47,210 bases of DNA from Planctomycetota bacterium (lineage in GTDB: Bacteria; Planctomycetota; UBA1135; UBA2386): contig JALORC010000049.1 in NCBI GenBank assembly GCA_025459175.1, positions 1 through 47,210 of the forward strand, read 5' to 3'. The translations under genes were made by a program, and so were the position numbers. Positions 19,920-29,240 of the stretch are shown in pieces. Under the pieces are notes generated by a model. It saw only the letters and a list, made by a program, of their open reading frames with translations. It searched no databases and had not been told where the DNA came from. Position 1 is the first letter of the stretch; each line of letters opens with the position of its first letter.

Positions 19920-20283
19920 GCCGGTCTCGGCAGCCCGATTCAGCAGCGTTTGCCCCACTTTCGCGCCCTGCGGGTACACCGGTCCCCCGCCACGACCTGC
20001 CTCGCGACCCGACCTCGCGCAGTACCGGTCGAGGGTGGTCCTGCCCACCAAGCAGACTGCTCCAGGATGCTGTGCGCGAATGGTAGCCGCACGGCGTCGC
20101 TCGCTGAGCCGCCTGGCGGTGCGCTTCGGTTGACCGGACGGTCGAGCGGTCGGTAGCCTTGCCCGATCGCGGGTGCGCAGCTGGGCCGCACCTGGACAGT
20201 GCGGCGCCGAGGGAGGAAGCTGACGCGGGGGTCCGAGCAGTCCGGGACTTCGACCAACCATTGCCCTTCAGCCGCGGCGAACC
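19920..20283. other. Intergenic stretch containing an IS91-end-like fragment
   Basis: No gene supported in 364 bases. Bases 19959-19998 match 24697-24736 at 35 of 40 positions; the second copy flanks the IS91-type transposase remnant. The rest should contain the promoter of the propeller gene at 20284. Confidence 0.45.
19959..19998. repeat. Copy 1 of a 40-base dispersed repeat (IS91-end-like)
   Basis: Starts TTTCGCGCCCTGCGGG and ends CCGCCACGACCT. It differs from copy 2 (24697-24736) at five positions. Because copy 2 lies just beyond the transposase stop, both may be element ends. Confidence 0.5.
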
Positions 20284-22893
20284 ATGTTCCAGCATTCGAT
20301 CCGTGTCGCGTCGTGTTCCCTGCTGCTTCCTCTGGCGATCCTGGCGCCTGCCAGCGCCCAGTGCCAAACCACCTGGAGCCCAGGGGGCGGCGTGCCAGGG
20401 GTCGATGGAACGATCTACGCGATGGCCAGCTGGGACCCGGACGGAGCCGGCCCACAACCGCGTCTGCTCGTGCTCGGCGGGGACTTCAGCATCGCCGGCG
20501 ACCGCACGGCCCAGTGCGTGGCGGCGTTCGATCCCGCCACCGGAACCTGGTCGAGCCTGGGCAGCGGCATCAGCGGAGCCGTGGTGTCGGGGCTCCGACC
20601 GATCGTGCGGAGCCTGCTCGCGCGGGCCAACGGCGATCTGGTGGTCGGCGGCTGGTTCACGACCGCCGGTGGTGCGCCGGCAAGCTGCCTCGCCCGCTGG
20701 AACGGGAGCACCTGGTCGCCGCTCGGCTCCGGCATCAGCGGCGGCGGCCCCTATCCTGCCGATAACTCGTTCGGGGTCCGGGCGCTGGCCGAGAACGCGG
20801 CCGGCGACCTGATCGTCGCCGGCCAGTTCGCCGCCGCCGGTGGCGTGCCCTCGCCGAACGTCGCGCGGCTGACCAGCACCGGCTGGGCCGCCCTCGGCTC
20901 CGGCATCGCCGGCTCGGGCCTGAACACCCGCGTCAACGCCTTGGCGCTGCTGCCCAACGGGGACCTGATCGCCGGCGGCATGTTCACACTCGGCAACGGC
21001 CTCGCGCGATGGAACGGCAGTGCGTGGTCGTCCTTCCAGGGCCTCGGGGTGAACTCCGAGCTGCTCGCGGTGCACGTTCGCCCGAACGGCGAACTGGTGA
21101 TCGCTGGCAGTCCTCTCAACACCGTCGCCGGCCAGCCCGTGTCCGGCATCGCCGCGTGGAACGGTGCGACCTGGAACAGCCTGCTCGGCGGGTTCTTTTT
21201 CGGCAGTGGCACGGCGCTGGCGACGCTGGCCAACGGCGACCTCGTCGTCGCCGGCGAGTTCGGGATCAATGGCGCCACCCCCGCCAGCAACGTGGCCCGC
21301 TGGGACGGCACCGCGTGGAATGCCATGGGGGCGACGCCGCGGTCGCGCAACCTGGACGGTGGTGCGGTGCTCGCCCTGCAGTGCCTGCTGACCGACCCGA
21401 GCGGCACGTGTTGGCTCGGCGGCCGGTTCCATCGCGCCGGCAATCGCGGCTACGCCTCGCTCGCGCGCTGGGACGGAACGGAATGGCAAGCCGTCGGCAG
21501 CGGCCTCAACCGCGCCGTGCGCGCTCTGCTGCGCCACTCCGACGGCTCGCTGTGGCTCGGCGGCGACTTCACGACCCTCGGCGCGGTGACGACGGGAGTC
21601 AGCGGAGTCGCGCGCCTGCAAGGTGGCACGTGGTCGTTCCTGGGCGGCGGCGTCACCGGTGGCGATTGGAGCAGGGTGTTCGACCTCTGCGAACTGCCGG
21701 ACGGCTCCGTGCTGGCGGTCGGCGACTTCGAGGCCGCCGGCGGCGTTCCAGCCCGCAATGCCGCCCGTTGGGTGGGCGGCACCTGGCAACCGTTCGGTAG
21801 CGGTCTCGCCGAGATCCTCAACGACGCCATCGAACGCGCGTGGGTGCAGCCGGGAGGAATCGTCTGGGCCACGGGCAACCTGGCGATCGGGTCGACGAGC
21901 ACGGGCTGGGCGACGTCGAGCGGCGGAGCGTGGACCATGCCGCCGTTCGGCTACACGAGCATGCGCTTGCTCGCGAGCAATGGTTCTCGCGTCGCAGCGT
22001 ATGGAAGGGGCGGCGGCCAGACCGGCGTCCACGAATGGACGGGATCCTGGTCCTTCCTCGGAGGCGTGCTGCCGAACCAGCCCTTCGGCCCGAGCGGCGG
22101 GGTCACGAACGCGATCTACGAGCCCAACGGCGACCTTCTGGTCGCGGGGTACTTCACGAACATCGGCGGCGTCCCGGCCGAGAACGTGGCTCGCTGGCGC
22201 AACGGCACCTGGCAGGCCCTCGGCGGCGGGCTGTCGAGCGGGTACGCGCCAACGCGCGGCCTCTGCCTCGCACCGGACGGAACCGTGCTCGCGGTCCGCG
22301 CGGAACCCGACGCCGTCGTGCGTTGGAACGGCAGCAACTGGAGCGCCCTGACTGGCCCGCTGGGCGGGATCCACCCCACGGAGCCGCGCCTGCTGACGGA
22401 TGGCGCGGAGGTGCGGATCGGCAGCCAGTTCAGCACCGGCGGTGGCATCATCAGTGCGAACCTCGCCGTCATCCGCAGCAACTGCGCCGCCCAAGCGGCG
22501 ACCGCCGGCCCCGGCTGCCCGGGCTCGGGCGGCAACAACCGACTGACCGCGAGCAACCTGCCCTGGATCGGCAGCAGGTTCGAGCTCCGCGGCACCGAAC
22601 TGCCGAGCAACGCCCTGATCTTGGCGCTGGCGAGCCTCGGCACGTTGACGCTGCCGCTCGCCAGCGTTCTGCCGGAGGCGTTGCCCGGCTGCACGCTGCA
22701 CGTCGGCGCCGACATCGCCGAGGCCTTGCTGCCGACGGGGGGCACCGCGACGTGGTCGTTCGTGATCCCGCCGTCAGCGGCCTTCGTCGGCCTCTCGCTG
22801 TGGCATCAGTTCCTGCCGTTCGAGTTCTCGGGAAGCACGCTGTTCGAGGTGACGGCGACCAACGCGGTGCATGCGACCCTGGGCGTGTTCTAG
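20284..22893 (+). CDS. Secreted ARWNG-repeat (beta-propeller-like) protein, full paralogue, with shared C-terminal module
   Basis: A protein of 869 residues. MFQHSIRVASCSLLLPLAIL then ASAQC is the signal peptide and cleavage region. The body has many W/G repeats, for example NGDLVVGGWFTTAGGAPASC, LARWNGSTWSPLGSGISGG and PNGDLLVAGYFTNIGGVPAE. From about nucleotide 22501 the shared module begins (GPGCPGSGGNNRLTASNLPW) with LPGCTLHVGA in the middle and ATNAVHATLGVF at the end. It is closest to the 5110-7563 protein, and even the bases around the stop (GTGTTCTAGCCAG) are the same in both genes. The transposase remnant on the other strand begins about 5 bases after the stop codon. Likely exported; ligand unknown. 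Confidence 0.85.
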   Translation: MFQHSIRVASCSLLLPLAILAPASAQCQTTWSPGGGVPGVDGTIYAMASWDPDGAGPQPRLLVLGGDFSIAGDRTAQCVAAFDPATGTWSSLGSGISGAVVSGLRPIVRSLLARANGDLVVGGWFTTAGGAPASCLARWNGSTWSPLGSGISGGGPYPADNSFGVRALAENAAGDLIVAGQFAAAGGVPSPNVARLTSTGWAALGSGIAGSGLNTRVNALALLPNGDLIAGGMFTLGNGLARWNGSAWSSFQGLGVNSELLAVHVRPNGELVIAGSPLNTVAGQPVSGIAAWNGATWNSLLGGFFFGSGTALATLANGDLVVAGEFGINGATPASNVARWDGTAWNAMGATPRSRNLDGGAVLALQCLLTDPSGTCWLGGRFHRAGNRGYASLARWDGTEWQAVGSGLNRAVRALLRHSDGSLWLGGDFTTLGAVTTGVSGVARLQGGTWSFLGGGVTGGDWSRVFDLCELPDGSVLAVGDFEAAGGVPARNAARWVGGTWQPFGSGLAEILNDAIERAWVQPGGIVWATGNLAIGSTSTGWATSSGGAWTMPPFGYTSMRLLASNGSRVAAYGRGGGQTGVHEWTGSWSFLGGVLPNQPFGPSGGVTNAIYEPNGDLLVAGYFTNIGGVPAENVARWRNGTWQALGGGLSSGYAPTRGLCLAPDGTVLAVRAEPDAVVRWNGSNWSALTGPLGGIHPTEPRLLTDGAEVRIGSQFSTGGGIISANLAVIRSNCAAQAATAGPGCPGSGGNNRLTASNLPWIGSRFELRGTELPSNALILALASLGTLTLPLASVLPEALPGCTLHVGADIAEALLPTGGTATWSFVIPPSAAFVGLSLWHQFLPFEFSGSTLFEVTATNAVHATLGVF

Positions 22894-22897
22894 CCAG

Positions 22898-23976
22898 GCG
22901 GCGCGCTTCACGCGCTGCACCTTGGCGTTGACCGACTCGCTCGCGGCGTTGGTCACCTGAAGCGCCATCGCGTTGACGATGCCCCAGAGATGCTCGCGGA
23001 TCATGCGCGCCACCTTCTTCATCGGCTCGAGCCTGCTGCGCATGGCCTTGGCGATCCACGTGGTCCACGCCTCGCGCCCATGATGGCGGCTGACGTAGCG
23101 CCAGATGCACATCGCGGTCTCCTCGAGCGACCAGGCTCGGCCGGTGCGCAGGTTCATCCGGTGCAGAGCCTCGATCGCGCCAGCCTGCTCTGGCGCGAAG
23201 TTGTCCGGGTTGGTGAGCCAGAGGTAGCGCGACCCCTTCAGCGAGTCGTCGCCCCCGGCCAGCAGGGCGCGATTCTCTGCACGTCGCACCTGATCCACGC
23301 CGTCGCCGAGATGCTGGGCGACGTGGAACTTGTCGAAGGCGATCTTGCGGTCCGCGTCAGGGACGTTGTCGCGCACGACGCGGATGAAGACGCCCCACAT
23401 GTCCATCGCGACGGCCTCGATCGCCTCGATCTGGCTCGGCGTCAGCGCACGGAAGAACGACTCGAGGCTCTCGCGCTTGCGGTCGTCGGCGACGTGCAGC
23501 ACGCAGCCGGTGTCGATGTCCGTGACGATGGTCACATACTCGTGGCGACGCTGGAAAGAGGTCTCGTCGACACCGATGCGCTTGACGCAAACTCGCTTCC
23601 TGCGCGCAAGGCCACGGGCAACCGCGCGGGTCATGATGCCATCGACTTCGTCCCAGCTCAGACGCATCTGCTCCGCGACGGCCTTGATGCAGGCCAGGGA
23701 GCGGAGCCAGTCGATGACGAAGGCCTCCATCAGTGCCGTGAAGCCAGAGCCCGGCTCGGCCCACGGCACGCGCACCTGCTTGACGCCGTGCTCGCTGCAT
23801 TTCACGCGGCTCACGTCGGCGATCAGGATCGTCTTGAACTGGCAGGTATCCAGGTGCCGCCAGCTGCGCTGCCGCGTGTCGTAGCCGGGGCACGGCTTGC
23901 CGCACTCCGGGCACGCGAGCGTGGCGTGGAGATTCGCCGCTACCGTGACGCGGACCTCGCCTGATGCGGCCGTCTC
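22898..23976 (-). pseudogene. ISL3-family transposase remnant lacking both ends
   Basis: The reading frame carries most of an ISL3-type DDE transposase. A zinc-ribbon-like start (ACPECGKPCPGYD, then RSWRHLDTCQFKTILIADV, about 23815-23925) is followed by VKCSEHGVKQVRVPWAEPGS, a GVDETSF segment (first catalytic Asp, near 23568), AFDKFHVAQHLGDGVDQVR (near 23330) and ASESVNAKVQRVKRAA at the C-terminal side with the Glu. Two defects are visible. At the 5' side a TGA (23977-23979) lies in frame with no start codon before the zinc-ribbon except internal GTGs. At the 3' side homology stops after KRAA at 22898, where the usual R-G-F/Y-R-N tail is replaced by sequence from the propeller gene end. It is probably inactive. 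Confidence 0.8.
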
Positions 23977-24021
23977 TCAGCGGAAGGCATCGTCGCTTGG
24001 TCGTCTGAACTCGATCCTCGG

Positions 24022-24471
24022 ATGAACATCTTTGCGCGACGATTCGAAGCGACGGATTTCGACGAGTATCGACGGTGGTTCGACGACGCCGCGCTGCATG
24101 CGGCGCTCGGCCCGCTCGATGAGGAGTGGTTGGACCATGTGCTGCACGAGGACGATGGTGCACAGTATGCGATCGAGTGTGACGGCAATCTGGTGGCGGT
24201 CATCGGCGTCCACTTCGCAACGCTGGCACGGCCCTGTCACTATCTGACGGACATCTCGGTTCGGCCTGATCTGCGCGGACATGGCGTGGCGCACGCAGCG
24301 CTCCGCGTCGTGATGAGCCGTGAGGAACTGGGTGCGTTCAAGCATTGGAGAGCCGCCGTGTCGCCTGCGAATCACATGGCCATCCGATTCTTTCAAAGGC
24401 TGGGGTGGACGCCGGTGGATGATCGCCAGAGCGACGACGAGCTTCACGAGTTTGATTTTGTCACGGCATGA
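24022..24471 (+). CDS. GNAT family N-acetyltransferase
   Basis: A 149-residue protein, the normal length for a single GNAT domain. The acetyl-CoA-binding motif A is clear: DISVRPDLRGHGVAHAALRV, with R85-G-H-G-V-A90 as the pyrophosphate-binding loop. FFQRLGWTPV near the end is the usual motif B region. The substrate cannot be predicted. It sits between two decayed mobile elements, so it may be cargo or simply the native gene that was there. A perfect hairpin 10 bases after the stop may end transcription. No strong Shine-Dalgarno is seen before the ATG. Confidence 0.85.
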   Translation: MNIFARRFEATDFDEYRRWFDDAALHAALGPLDEEWLDHVLHEDDGAQYAIECDGNLVAVIGVHFATLARPCHYLTDISVRPDLRGHGVAHAALRVVMSREELGAFKHWRAAVSPANHMAIRFFQRLGWTPVDDRQSDDELHEFDFVTA

Positions 24472-24480
24472 GCGGCAGCT

Positions 24481-24497
24481 CCTGCAGCCACTGCAGG
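24481..24497 (+). terminator. Possible terminator hairpin after the GNAT gene
   Basis: CCTGCAG (24481-24487) and CTGCAGG (24491-24497) form a perfect 7-bp stem with a 3-base loop, extendable by a G-U and two more pairs. No T-run follows, so intrinsic termination is uncertain. Confidence 0.4.
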
Positions 24498-24668
24498 GGC
24501 CCTTTCGGCGGCATTCGGCGACCGATCGGATGCCATCACACAGGGACTGGCCCGAGACTGCACCACGGTCTGTTGGCGTAGAGGAAGTCCAAGCACCGGT
24601 CCCGGACCACCCGAAACCCACCCCGGCCACCCTGCCACCTGCACATTCCCCCGTCCAGCAGGTCGCAA

Positions 24669-24685
24669 GGGCCCGTTTGGGGCCC
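24669..24685. repeat. Small palindrome near the presumed end of the IS91-type remnant
   Basis: GGGCCC (24669-24674) and GGGCCC (24680-24685) can pair across GTTTG. A hairpin just before a conserved terminus is typical of the termination end of rolling-circle IS91-type elements; its role here is inferred from position only. Confidence 0.35.
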
Positions 24686-24696
24686 GTTCCCGTCAT

Positions 24697-24736
24697 TTTC
24701 GCGCCCTGCGGGCACAACTCTCCCCCGCCGCGACCT
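24697..24736. repeat. Copy 2 of the 40-base dispersed repeat
   Basis: Matches 19959-19998 at 35 of 40 positions (starts TTTCGCGCCCTGCGGG). It lies between the small palindrome at 24669-24685 and the stop of the transposase remnant at 24765. Confidence 0.5.
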
Positions 24737-24764
24737 CCCCGAGGTCACGGCACCGCGATCATCG

Positions 24765-25165
24765 TCATTCCGCGACACCCTCGTCGACGTCGACGACCCC
24801 GCCCCCCGCCGGCGGCGCCCGGCACCCCGCCAGCTCCGGCACCGCTGACGAAAGCCCCATCGCCCCCAGCACCCGCGCGATGGACCCCGGATCATGGATC
24901 GCGGCCAGCACCCGCCGGATTCCCGAGCACTTCGGGCAGACCAACACTTCGATACCAATCGCCCGCTGCAGCAACTCCGCCCACGAGTACCGTCGCCGGC
25001 CACCGTGGCGCCTGCCACCACCGTGCAGAACCCGCAGCGGCGTCCTGTGCATGACCGCGGCACCGACCGTTCCCTCGCCTCGACCACGCCCACGAACGTC
25101 CCCCACGCCGCCTGCATCGCGCGGTACAGAACGGTCCCCTCCGGCTCCCGCCGCACTCGTTCGCC
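24765..25165 (-). pseudogene. IS91-type (Y2) transposase remnant with large internal deletion and frameshift
   Basis: Two pieces of a transposase remain in different frames. The N-terminal piece (about 25072-25153) reads REPEGTVLYRAMQAAWGTFV, resembling the LYR...H/A-x-T-F start of IS91-like transposases. The C-terminal piece (about 24765-24990) reads YSWAELLQRAIGIEVLVCPK then CSGIRRVLAAIHDPGSIARV and LGAMGLSS. This is the characteristic tail with a CPxC(G/S)G knuckle, DP and LGL. The middle, normally hundreds of residues including the catalytic tyrosines and zinc-binding domain, is absent. It cannot encode a working enzyme. The AT-poor flanks up to 25357 hold no other gene. Confidence 0.7.
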
Positions 25166-25357
25166 TTCGCCACTGCACACGCAGGCTCAGTGGCACGCAC
25201 GTCCACCGCGGTGGCATCCCTACCCAGAAACTCGTGCCTCAGGCCGACACTCCGGACCGATCATCCGCCGCGGCCCCGGCCGCCAACTCCAACGCGGCGA
25301 CCGCGGCAGCATCGCAACCAGCCCCGGCTATGCTGCCCAGCCCTCGTCCCCACCCGA

Positions 25358-27742
25358 ATGCCGCACCGAACCCCGCGTCGCATCGGCCTGCTGTCGCTGA
25401 CCCTGCTCAGCACCACAGCCCTGCAATCCTGCGCCGAACGCACGCAGCCGCTGCCCACCACCCCACCGATCGTGGCCAGCCTCGCCCAACCGGGCCTCGA
25501 TGCACGCGAACGCGGATTGGTACTGCTCGGGGAACTCGGCTGCACCGCCTGCCACCACCACGACTCGCCCACCACCTCGACGCTGCCGCGCGGGCCCGAA
25601 CTGGCGACGGTCGGCAACCGCGTGCGCCCGGACTACCTGATCGACTTCCTGACCCACCCCGGCGGCGTCGAACCCGGCACGCCGATGCCCGACCTGCTGC
25701 ACGGCCTGGGCGACGCCGCGCGCAAGAACGTGGCCACGAACCTCAGCCACTACCTGCGCTCGTTCGCCGCCCCCGCCGCGACCGACAGCAGCGACACCAC
25801 GATCGATGCCGCGGCGGCGGCGATCGGCCGCACCCTCTTCCACGAGATCGGCTGTGCCGCCTGCCACGCGCCGCGTGATGCCGAAGGCGTCGAACTGCCG
25901 CTGCCGGGCTCGGTGCCGATGGCGCCACTCGCGCGCAAATACACCCGCGCCGCCCTGTACGACTTCCTGCTGGCACCGCACACCGCGCGGCCATCGCGGC
26001 GCATGCCCGACCTGCGGCTCGCACCCGCCGAAGCGCACGCACTGACGCACTACCTGCTGTCGACCAAGACGCCGGTCGAGTCACCCGCCACCAATGGCAC
26101 CGACCAGCGCCCCGATGCCGAACGGATCGCCGCCGGCCGCGCCGAGTTCGCCGCGCGCGGCTGTGTGCACTGCCATCCGCTGCCCGATCCCCTCCTCGGC
26201 GATTGCCCGCCACAGAAGCCAGTGGCGGCACTCGACCCGACCCGCGGCTGCCTCAGCGACACCGCGGGCGCCTGGCCGCGCTACGCGCTCACGACCGAAC
26301 AGCGCAACGATCTCACCACCGCACTGCGCGACCATGCCGCCCCGCGCACCGACGAGCAGCAGATCCAGCACCTGCTGGTCAGCAACCACTGCACCGCCTG
26401 CCACGGACGCGGCGACTTGCGCGGCATCGCCGACGACCGCCAACAGTTCTTCACCAGCCGCGAAGCGAGCCTCGGCGAGGACGGCCGCCTGCCGCCGACG
26501 CTGAGCCTGGTCGGCGCCAAGCTGCAGCGCGACTGGCTGCACGATGCGATCGCACACGGCCAGACAGCGCGGCCGTACTTGCGCACACGCATGCCCGCGT
26601 TCGGCCCGGAACTCGCCGCCCGACTGACCGAACTGCTGGCCAGCACCGACCAGCTGCCGCCGATCGCGATCGCGCCGCTGCCCGACCCCGAGCAGAACGA
26701 GAAGGAAGCGCGCGCCGTCATCGACCTCGGCCGCACTCTGGTCGGCGATCAGGGCATGAACTGCATCACCTGCCACACGTTCGCCGGCGAACAGGTCGGC
26801 ACGATGGGCGCGATCGACCTCGTCGACTCGACCGGCCGACGGCTGCGGCCGGAGTGGTTCGCGCACTTCCTGCTCGAGCCGTTCCGCTTCCGCCCCGGCA
26901 CGCTGATGCCGCGCTTCTTCGTCGACGGCACCTCGACGCGGCCCGAACTCGCCGATGGCGACGCCGCGCGGCAGATCGCGGCGATCTGGCACTACCTCGC
27001 CGAGGGCCGCAACACCGGCAAGCCGCGCGGCATGCGCCATCCGCCGATCGAACTGGTCGTCGACCAGCAAGCGGTGCTGCTGCGCCGCAGCGCGCAGCAC
27101 ACCGGCAAGCGCGCGATCAGCGTCGGCCTGCCGCACGGCGTCAACCTGACCTTCGATGCCGAGCGGCTGGCGATGAACCAGATCTGGTGGGGTCGCTTCG
27201 TCGATGCCGCGCCGGTGTGGACCAGCCAGGGCAGCGGCCAGGTGCATCTGCTCGGCAAACCGCGCCAGCCGCTGCCGGACGGGCCCGCGTTCGCGATCCT
27301 CGCGGCTCGTGACGATGCGTGGCCGACCGCCGACCGACGCGAACTCGGGCATCGTTTCCTCGGCTACGACCTCGATGCCGCACAACGGCCTGGCTTCCGT
27401 TACACGTGCGGTGCGGTCGCGATCGCGGATGCCCCGATCGAGCTACCGGCCGAGGTTGCTGCCGAGGCTGACAGCGAGGCGCCGCCGCGACTGCGCCGCA
27501 CGTTCACGTTCCGCACCGAACAGCCGACGACGCTGCAGTTCCGCGCCGCGCTCGGTGCCCGCATCGACGATCTCGGCGCTGGCCTCGTGCAGGTCGGCGC
27601 CACGCTGCGGCTGCGCTTGCCGCCGGGGTCGTTCCGTATCCTGACCGCCGGCGAAGAACGCGAGCTGCGCGTCGAGATCGTGGTGCCCACCGCGGGGACC
27701 TCGCTGACCATCGACTACGAACTGCGCGAGGAAGGCAAGTGA
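25358..27742 (+). CDS. Five-haem c-type cytochrome, predicted lipoprotein
   Basis: A protein of 794 residues from the ATG at 25358. MPHRTPRRIGLLSLTLLSTT then ALQSC is a signal with a plausible lipidated Cys at 25. Five CxxCH haem-attachment motifs are visible: CTACH (62), CAACH (166), CVHCH (269), CTACH (345) and CITCH (469). Possible distal Met ligands occur in GTPMPDLL, SRRMPDLRL, RTRMPAFGP and GTLMPRFF. The last roughly 300 residues have no haem motif and resemble the non-haem part of planctomycete haem-dehydrogenase proteins. The stop overlaps the start of the next gene by four bases, so they are translationally coupled and the products probably work together, with this one accepting electrons from the dehydrogenase. 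The frame is open upstream to 25190, but that part is proline-arginine-rich remnant DNA. Confidence 0.9.
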   Translation: MPHRTPRRIGLLSLTLLSTTALQSCAERTQPLPTTPPIVASLAQPGLDARERGLVLLGELGCTACHHHDSPTTSTLPRGPELATVGNRVRPDYLIDFLTHPGGVEPGTPMPDLLHGLGDAARKNVATNLSHYLRSFAAPAATDSSDTTIDAAAAAIGRTLFHEIGCAACHAPRDAEGVELPLPGSVPMAPLARKYTRAALYDFLLAPHTARPSRRMPDLRLAPAEAHALTHYLLSTKTPVESPATNGTDQRPDAERIAAGRAEFAARGCVHCHPLPDPLLGDCPPQKPVAALDPTRGCLSDTAGAWPRYALTTEQRNDLTTALRDHAAPRTDEQQIQHLLVSNHCTACHGRGDLRGIADDRQQFFTSREASLGEDGRLPPTLSLVGAKLQRDWLHDAIAHGQTARPYLRTRMPAFGPELAARLTELLASTDQLPPIAIAPLPDPEQNEKEARAVIDLGRTLVGDQGMNCITCHTFAGEQVGTMGAIDLVDSTGRRLRPEWFAHFLLEPFRFRPGTLMPRFFVDGTSTRPELADGDAARQIAAIWHYLAEGRNTGKPRGMRHPPIELVVDQQAVLLRRSAQHTGKRAISVGLPHGVNLTFDAERLAMNQIWWGRFVDAAPVWTSQGSGQVHLLGKPRQPLPDGPAFAILAARDDAWPTADRRELGHRFLGYDLDAAQRPGFRYTCGAVAIADAPIELPAEVAAEADSEAPPRLRRTFTFRTEQPTTLQFRAALGARIDDLGAGLVQVGATLRLRLPPGSFRILTAGEERELRVEIVVPTAGTSLTIDYELREEGK

Positions 27743-29238
27743 GCTACCACCCCATCGCGCAACGCTGCCCCCAGCTCGGTGCCACCATGCTGCTCCTGAG
27801 CCTCGCCACGGCGCAGGAACTCGGCGGCACCTGGGGCACGGCCGGCGCCGAAGCCGAGTACTACCGCATCGTCGACCTGCCGATCCCGCGCGAGCTCGCG
27901 CTCGAAGTCGGCAGCTTCTGCACGCTGCCCGACGGCCGGCTCGCGATCGGCACGCGCCGCGGCGAGATCCTGCTGGTCGAGGGCGCTGGCCGCGCCGTGC
28001 CGGAGCTGAAGGTGCAGCGCTTCGCGACCGGCCTCGACGAAGTGCTCGGCCTCGGCCACCGCGACGGCGCGCTCTACGCGACACAACAGACCGAACTGAC
28101 GCGCATCACCGACCGCGACGGCGACGGCCGCGCCGATCGCTTCGAGACCCTCGGCGACGCCTGGGGTTTCGCGCACTACCACGAGTTCGCTTGGGGCTCG
28201 CCGGTCACACCGAGCGGCAGCGTGTACGTCGTGCTCGGCCTGTCCGAGTCGTACGAATACAAGGCACCGTTCCGCGGCTGGGCGTTCGAGATCACCGCCG
28301 ACGGCCGATCGATCCCGATCGCGAGCGGCATCCGCAGCGCCGGGGGCGTCGCCGCCAACGAGCACGGCGAGATGTTCTACGTCGAGAGCCAGGGGCCGTG
28401 GAACGGCTCGTGCTCACTGAAGCACCTGCGCCGCGGTGGATTCATGGGCCACCCCGCGAGCTTCCCCGGCTACGAGCTGCCGTTGGCGGCGGGCATGGGC
28501 AAGAAGCCGCTGGAGCCGAACAACCAATCGCGGCTCGCCACCGAGTGCGAGCGCATCGAACAGCTGGTGCCGTACGCGGTGGTGTTCCCGTACCGCCGCA
28601 TGGGCCAGTCGATCACGACGTTCCGGCCCGATCGGACCGGCGGTCGTTTCGGGCCGTTCGAGGGCCAGCTGTTCCTCGGCGACTACAGCCTCAGCATCGT
28701 CCTGCGCGCGACCACCGAACTGGTCGACGGCGTCTGGCAGGGCGCGTGCTATCCGTTCCGCGAAGGGCTCGGCAACGGCATCCTCGCGGTCGAGTTCACC
28801 GCCGAGGGCCAGCTGGTCACCGGCGGCACCAACCGCGGCTGGCCGGTGCGCGGCAACCGCAGCTACGTGCTCGAGCGCGTCGAGTGGACCGGGCGCACGC
28901 CGTTCGAGGTCGAACGCATCTCGATCCGCCCCGACGGCTTCGTGCTCGACTTCACGCTGCCGGTGGATCCGCAGAGCGCAGCGGTGCCGGAGAACTACCG
29001 GCTCGGTTCGTTCACGCACATCTACCAGGAGTACTACGGCAGCCCCGAGGTCGATCGCACCACGCCGCGCGTCGTGCGCGCGACGCCGAGCGCCGACGGC
29101 CGCAGCGTGCGTCTGGTCGTCGACGGCATGGTCGTGGGCCACGTGCACGAGTTCGACCTGCGCGCGCTGCGCGCCGCAGATGGCAAGGCGCTGCTGCACG
29201 GCGACGCCTACTACACCGTCAACCGGATCCCGAAGTGA
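27739..29238 (+). CDS. Sorbosone/glucose dehydrogenase-like propeller protein, exported
   Basis: A protein of 499 residues from the GTG at 27739, which overlaps the cytochrome stop (GTGA). An internal ATG at 27787 starts a short signal-like run (MLLLSLATAQE). The sequence follows the glucose/sorbosone dehydrogenase-type propeller: FCTLPDGRLAIGTRRGEILL, FATGLDEVLGLGHRDGALYA, RITDRDGDGRADRFETL, the KLx-like segment GIRSAGGVAANEHGEMFYVE, and GPFEGQLFLGDYSLSIVLR. In planctomycetes such domains are often fused with a c-type haem domain and ThuA-like domains in one protein; here they are three adjacent genes. Substrate unknown, probably a sugar or sugar derivative oxidised in the periplasm. The last 100 residues may be an Ig-like domain. 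Confidence 0.8.
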   Translation: MSYHPIAQRCPQLGATMLLLSLATAQELGGTWGTAGAEAEYYRIVDLPIPRELALEVGSFCTLPDGRLAIGTRRGEILLVEGAGRAVPELKVQRFATGLDEVLGLGHRDGALYATQQTELTRITDRDGDGRADRFETLGDAWGFAHYHEFAWGSPVTPSGSVYVVLGLSESYEYKAPFRGWAFEITADGRSIPIASGIRSAGGVAANEHGEMFYVESQGPWNGSCSLKHLRRGGFMGHPASFPGYELPLAAGMGKKPLEPNNQSRLATECERIEQLVPYAVVFPYRRMGQSITTFRPDRTGGRFGPFEGQLFLGDYSLSIVLRATTELVDGVWQGACYPFREGLGNGILAVEFTAEGQLVTGGTNRGWPVRGNRSYVLERVEWTGRTPFEVERISIRPDGFVLDFTLPVDPQSAAVPENYRLGSFTHIYQEYYGSPEVDRTTPRVVRATPSADGRSVRLVVDGMVVGHVHEFDLRALRAADGKALLHGDAYYTVNRIPK

Positions 29239-29240
29239 CC

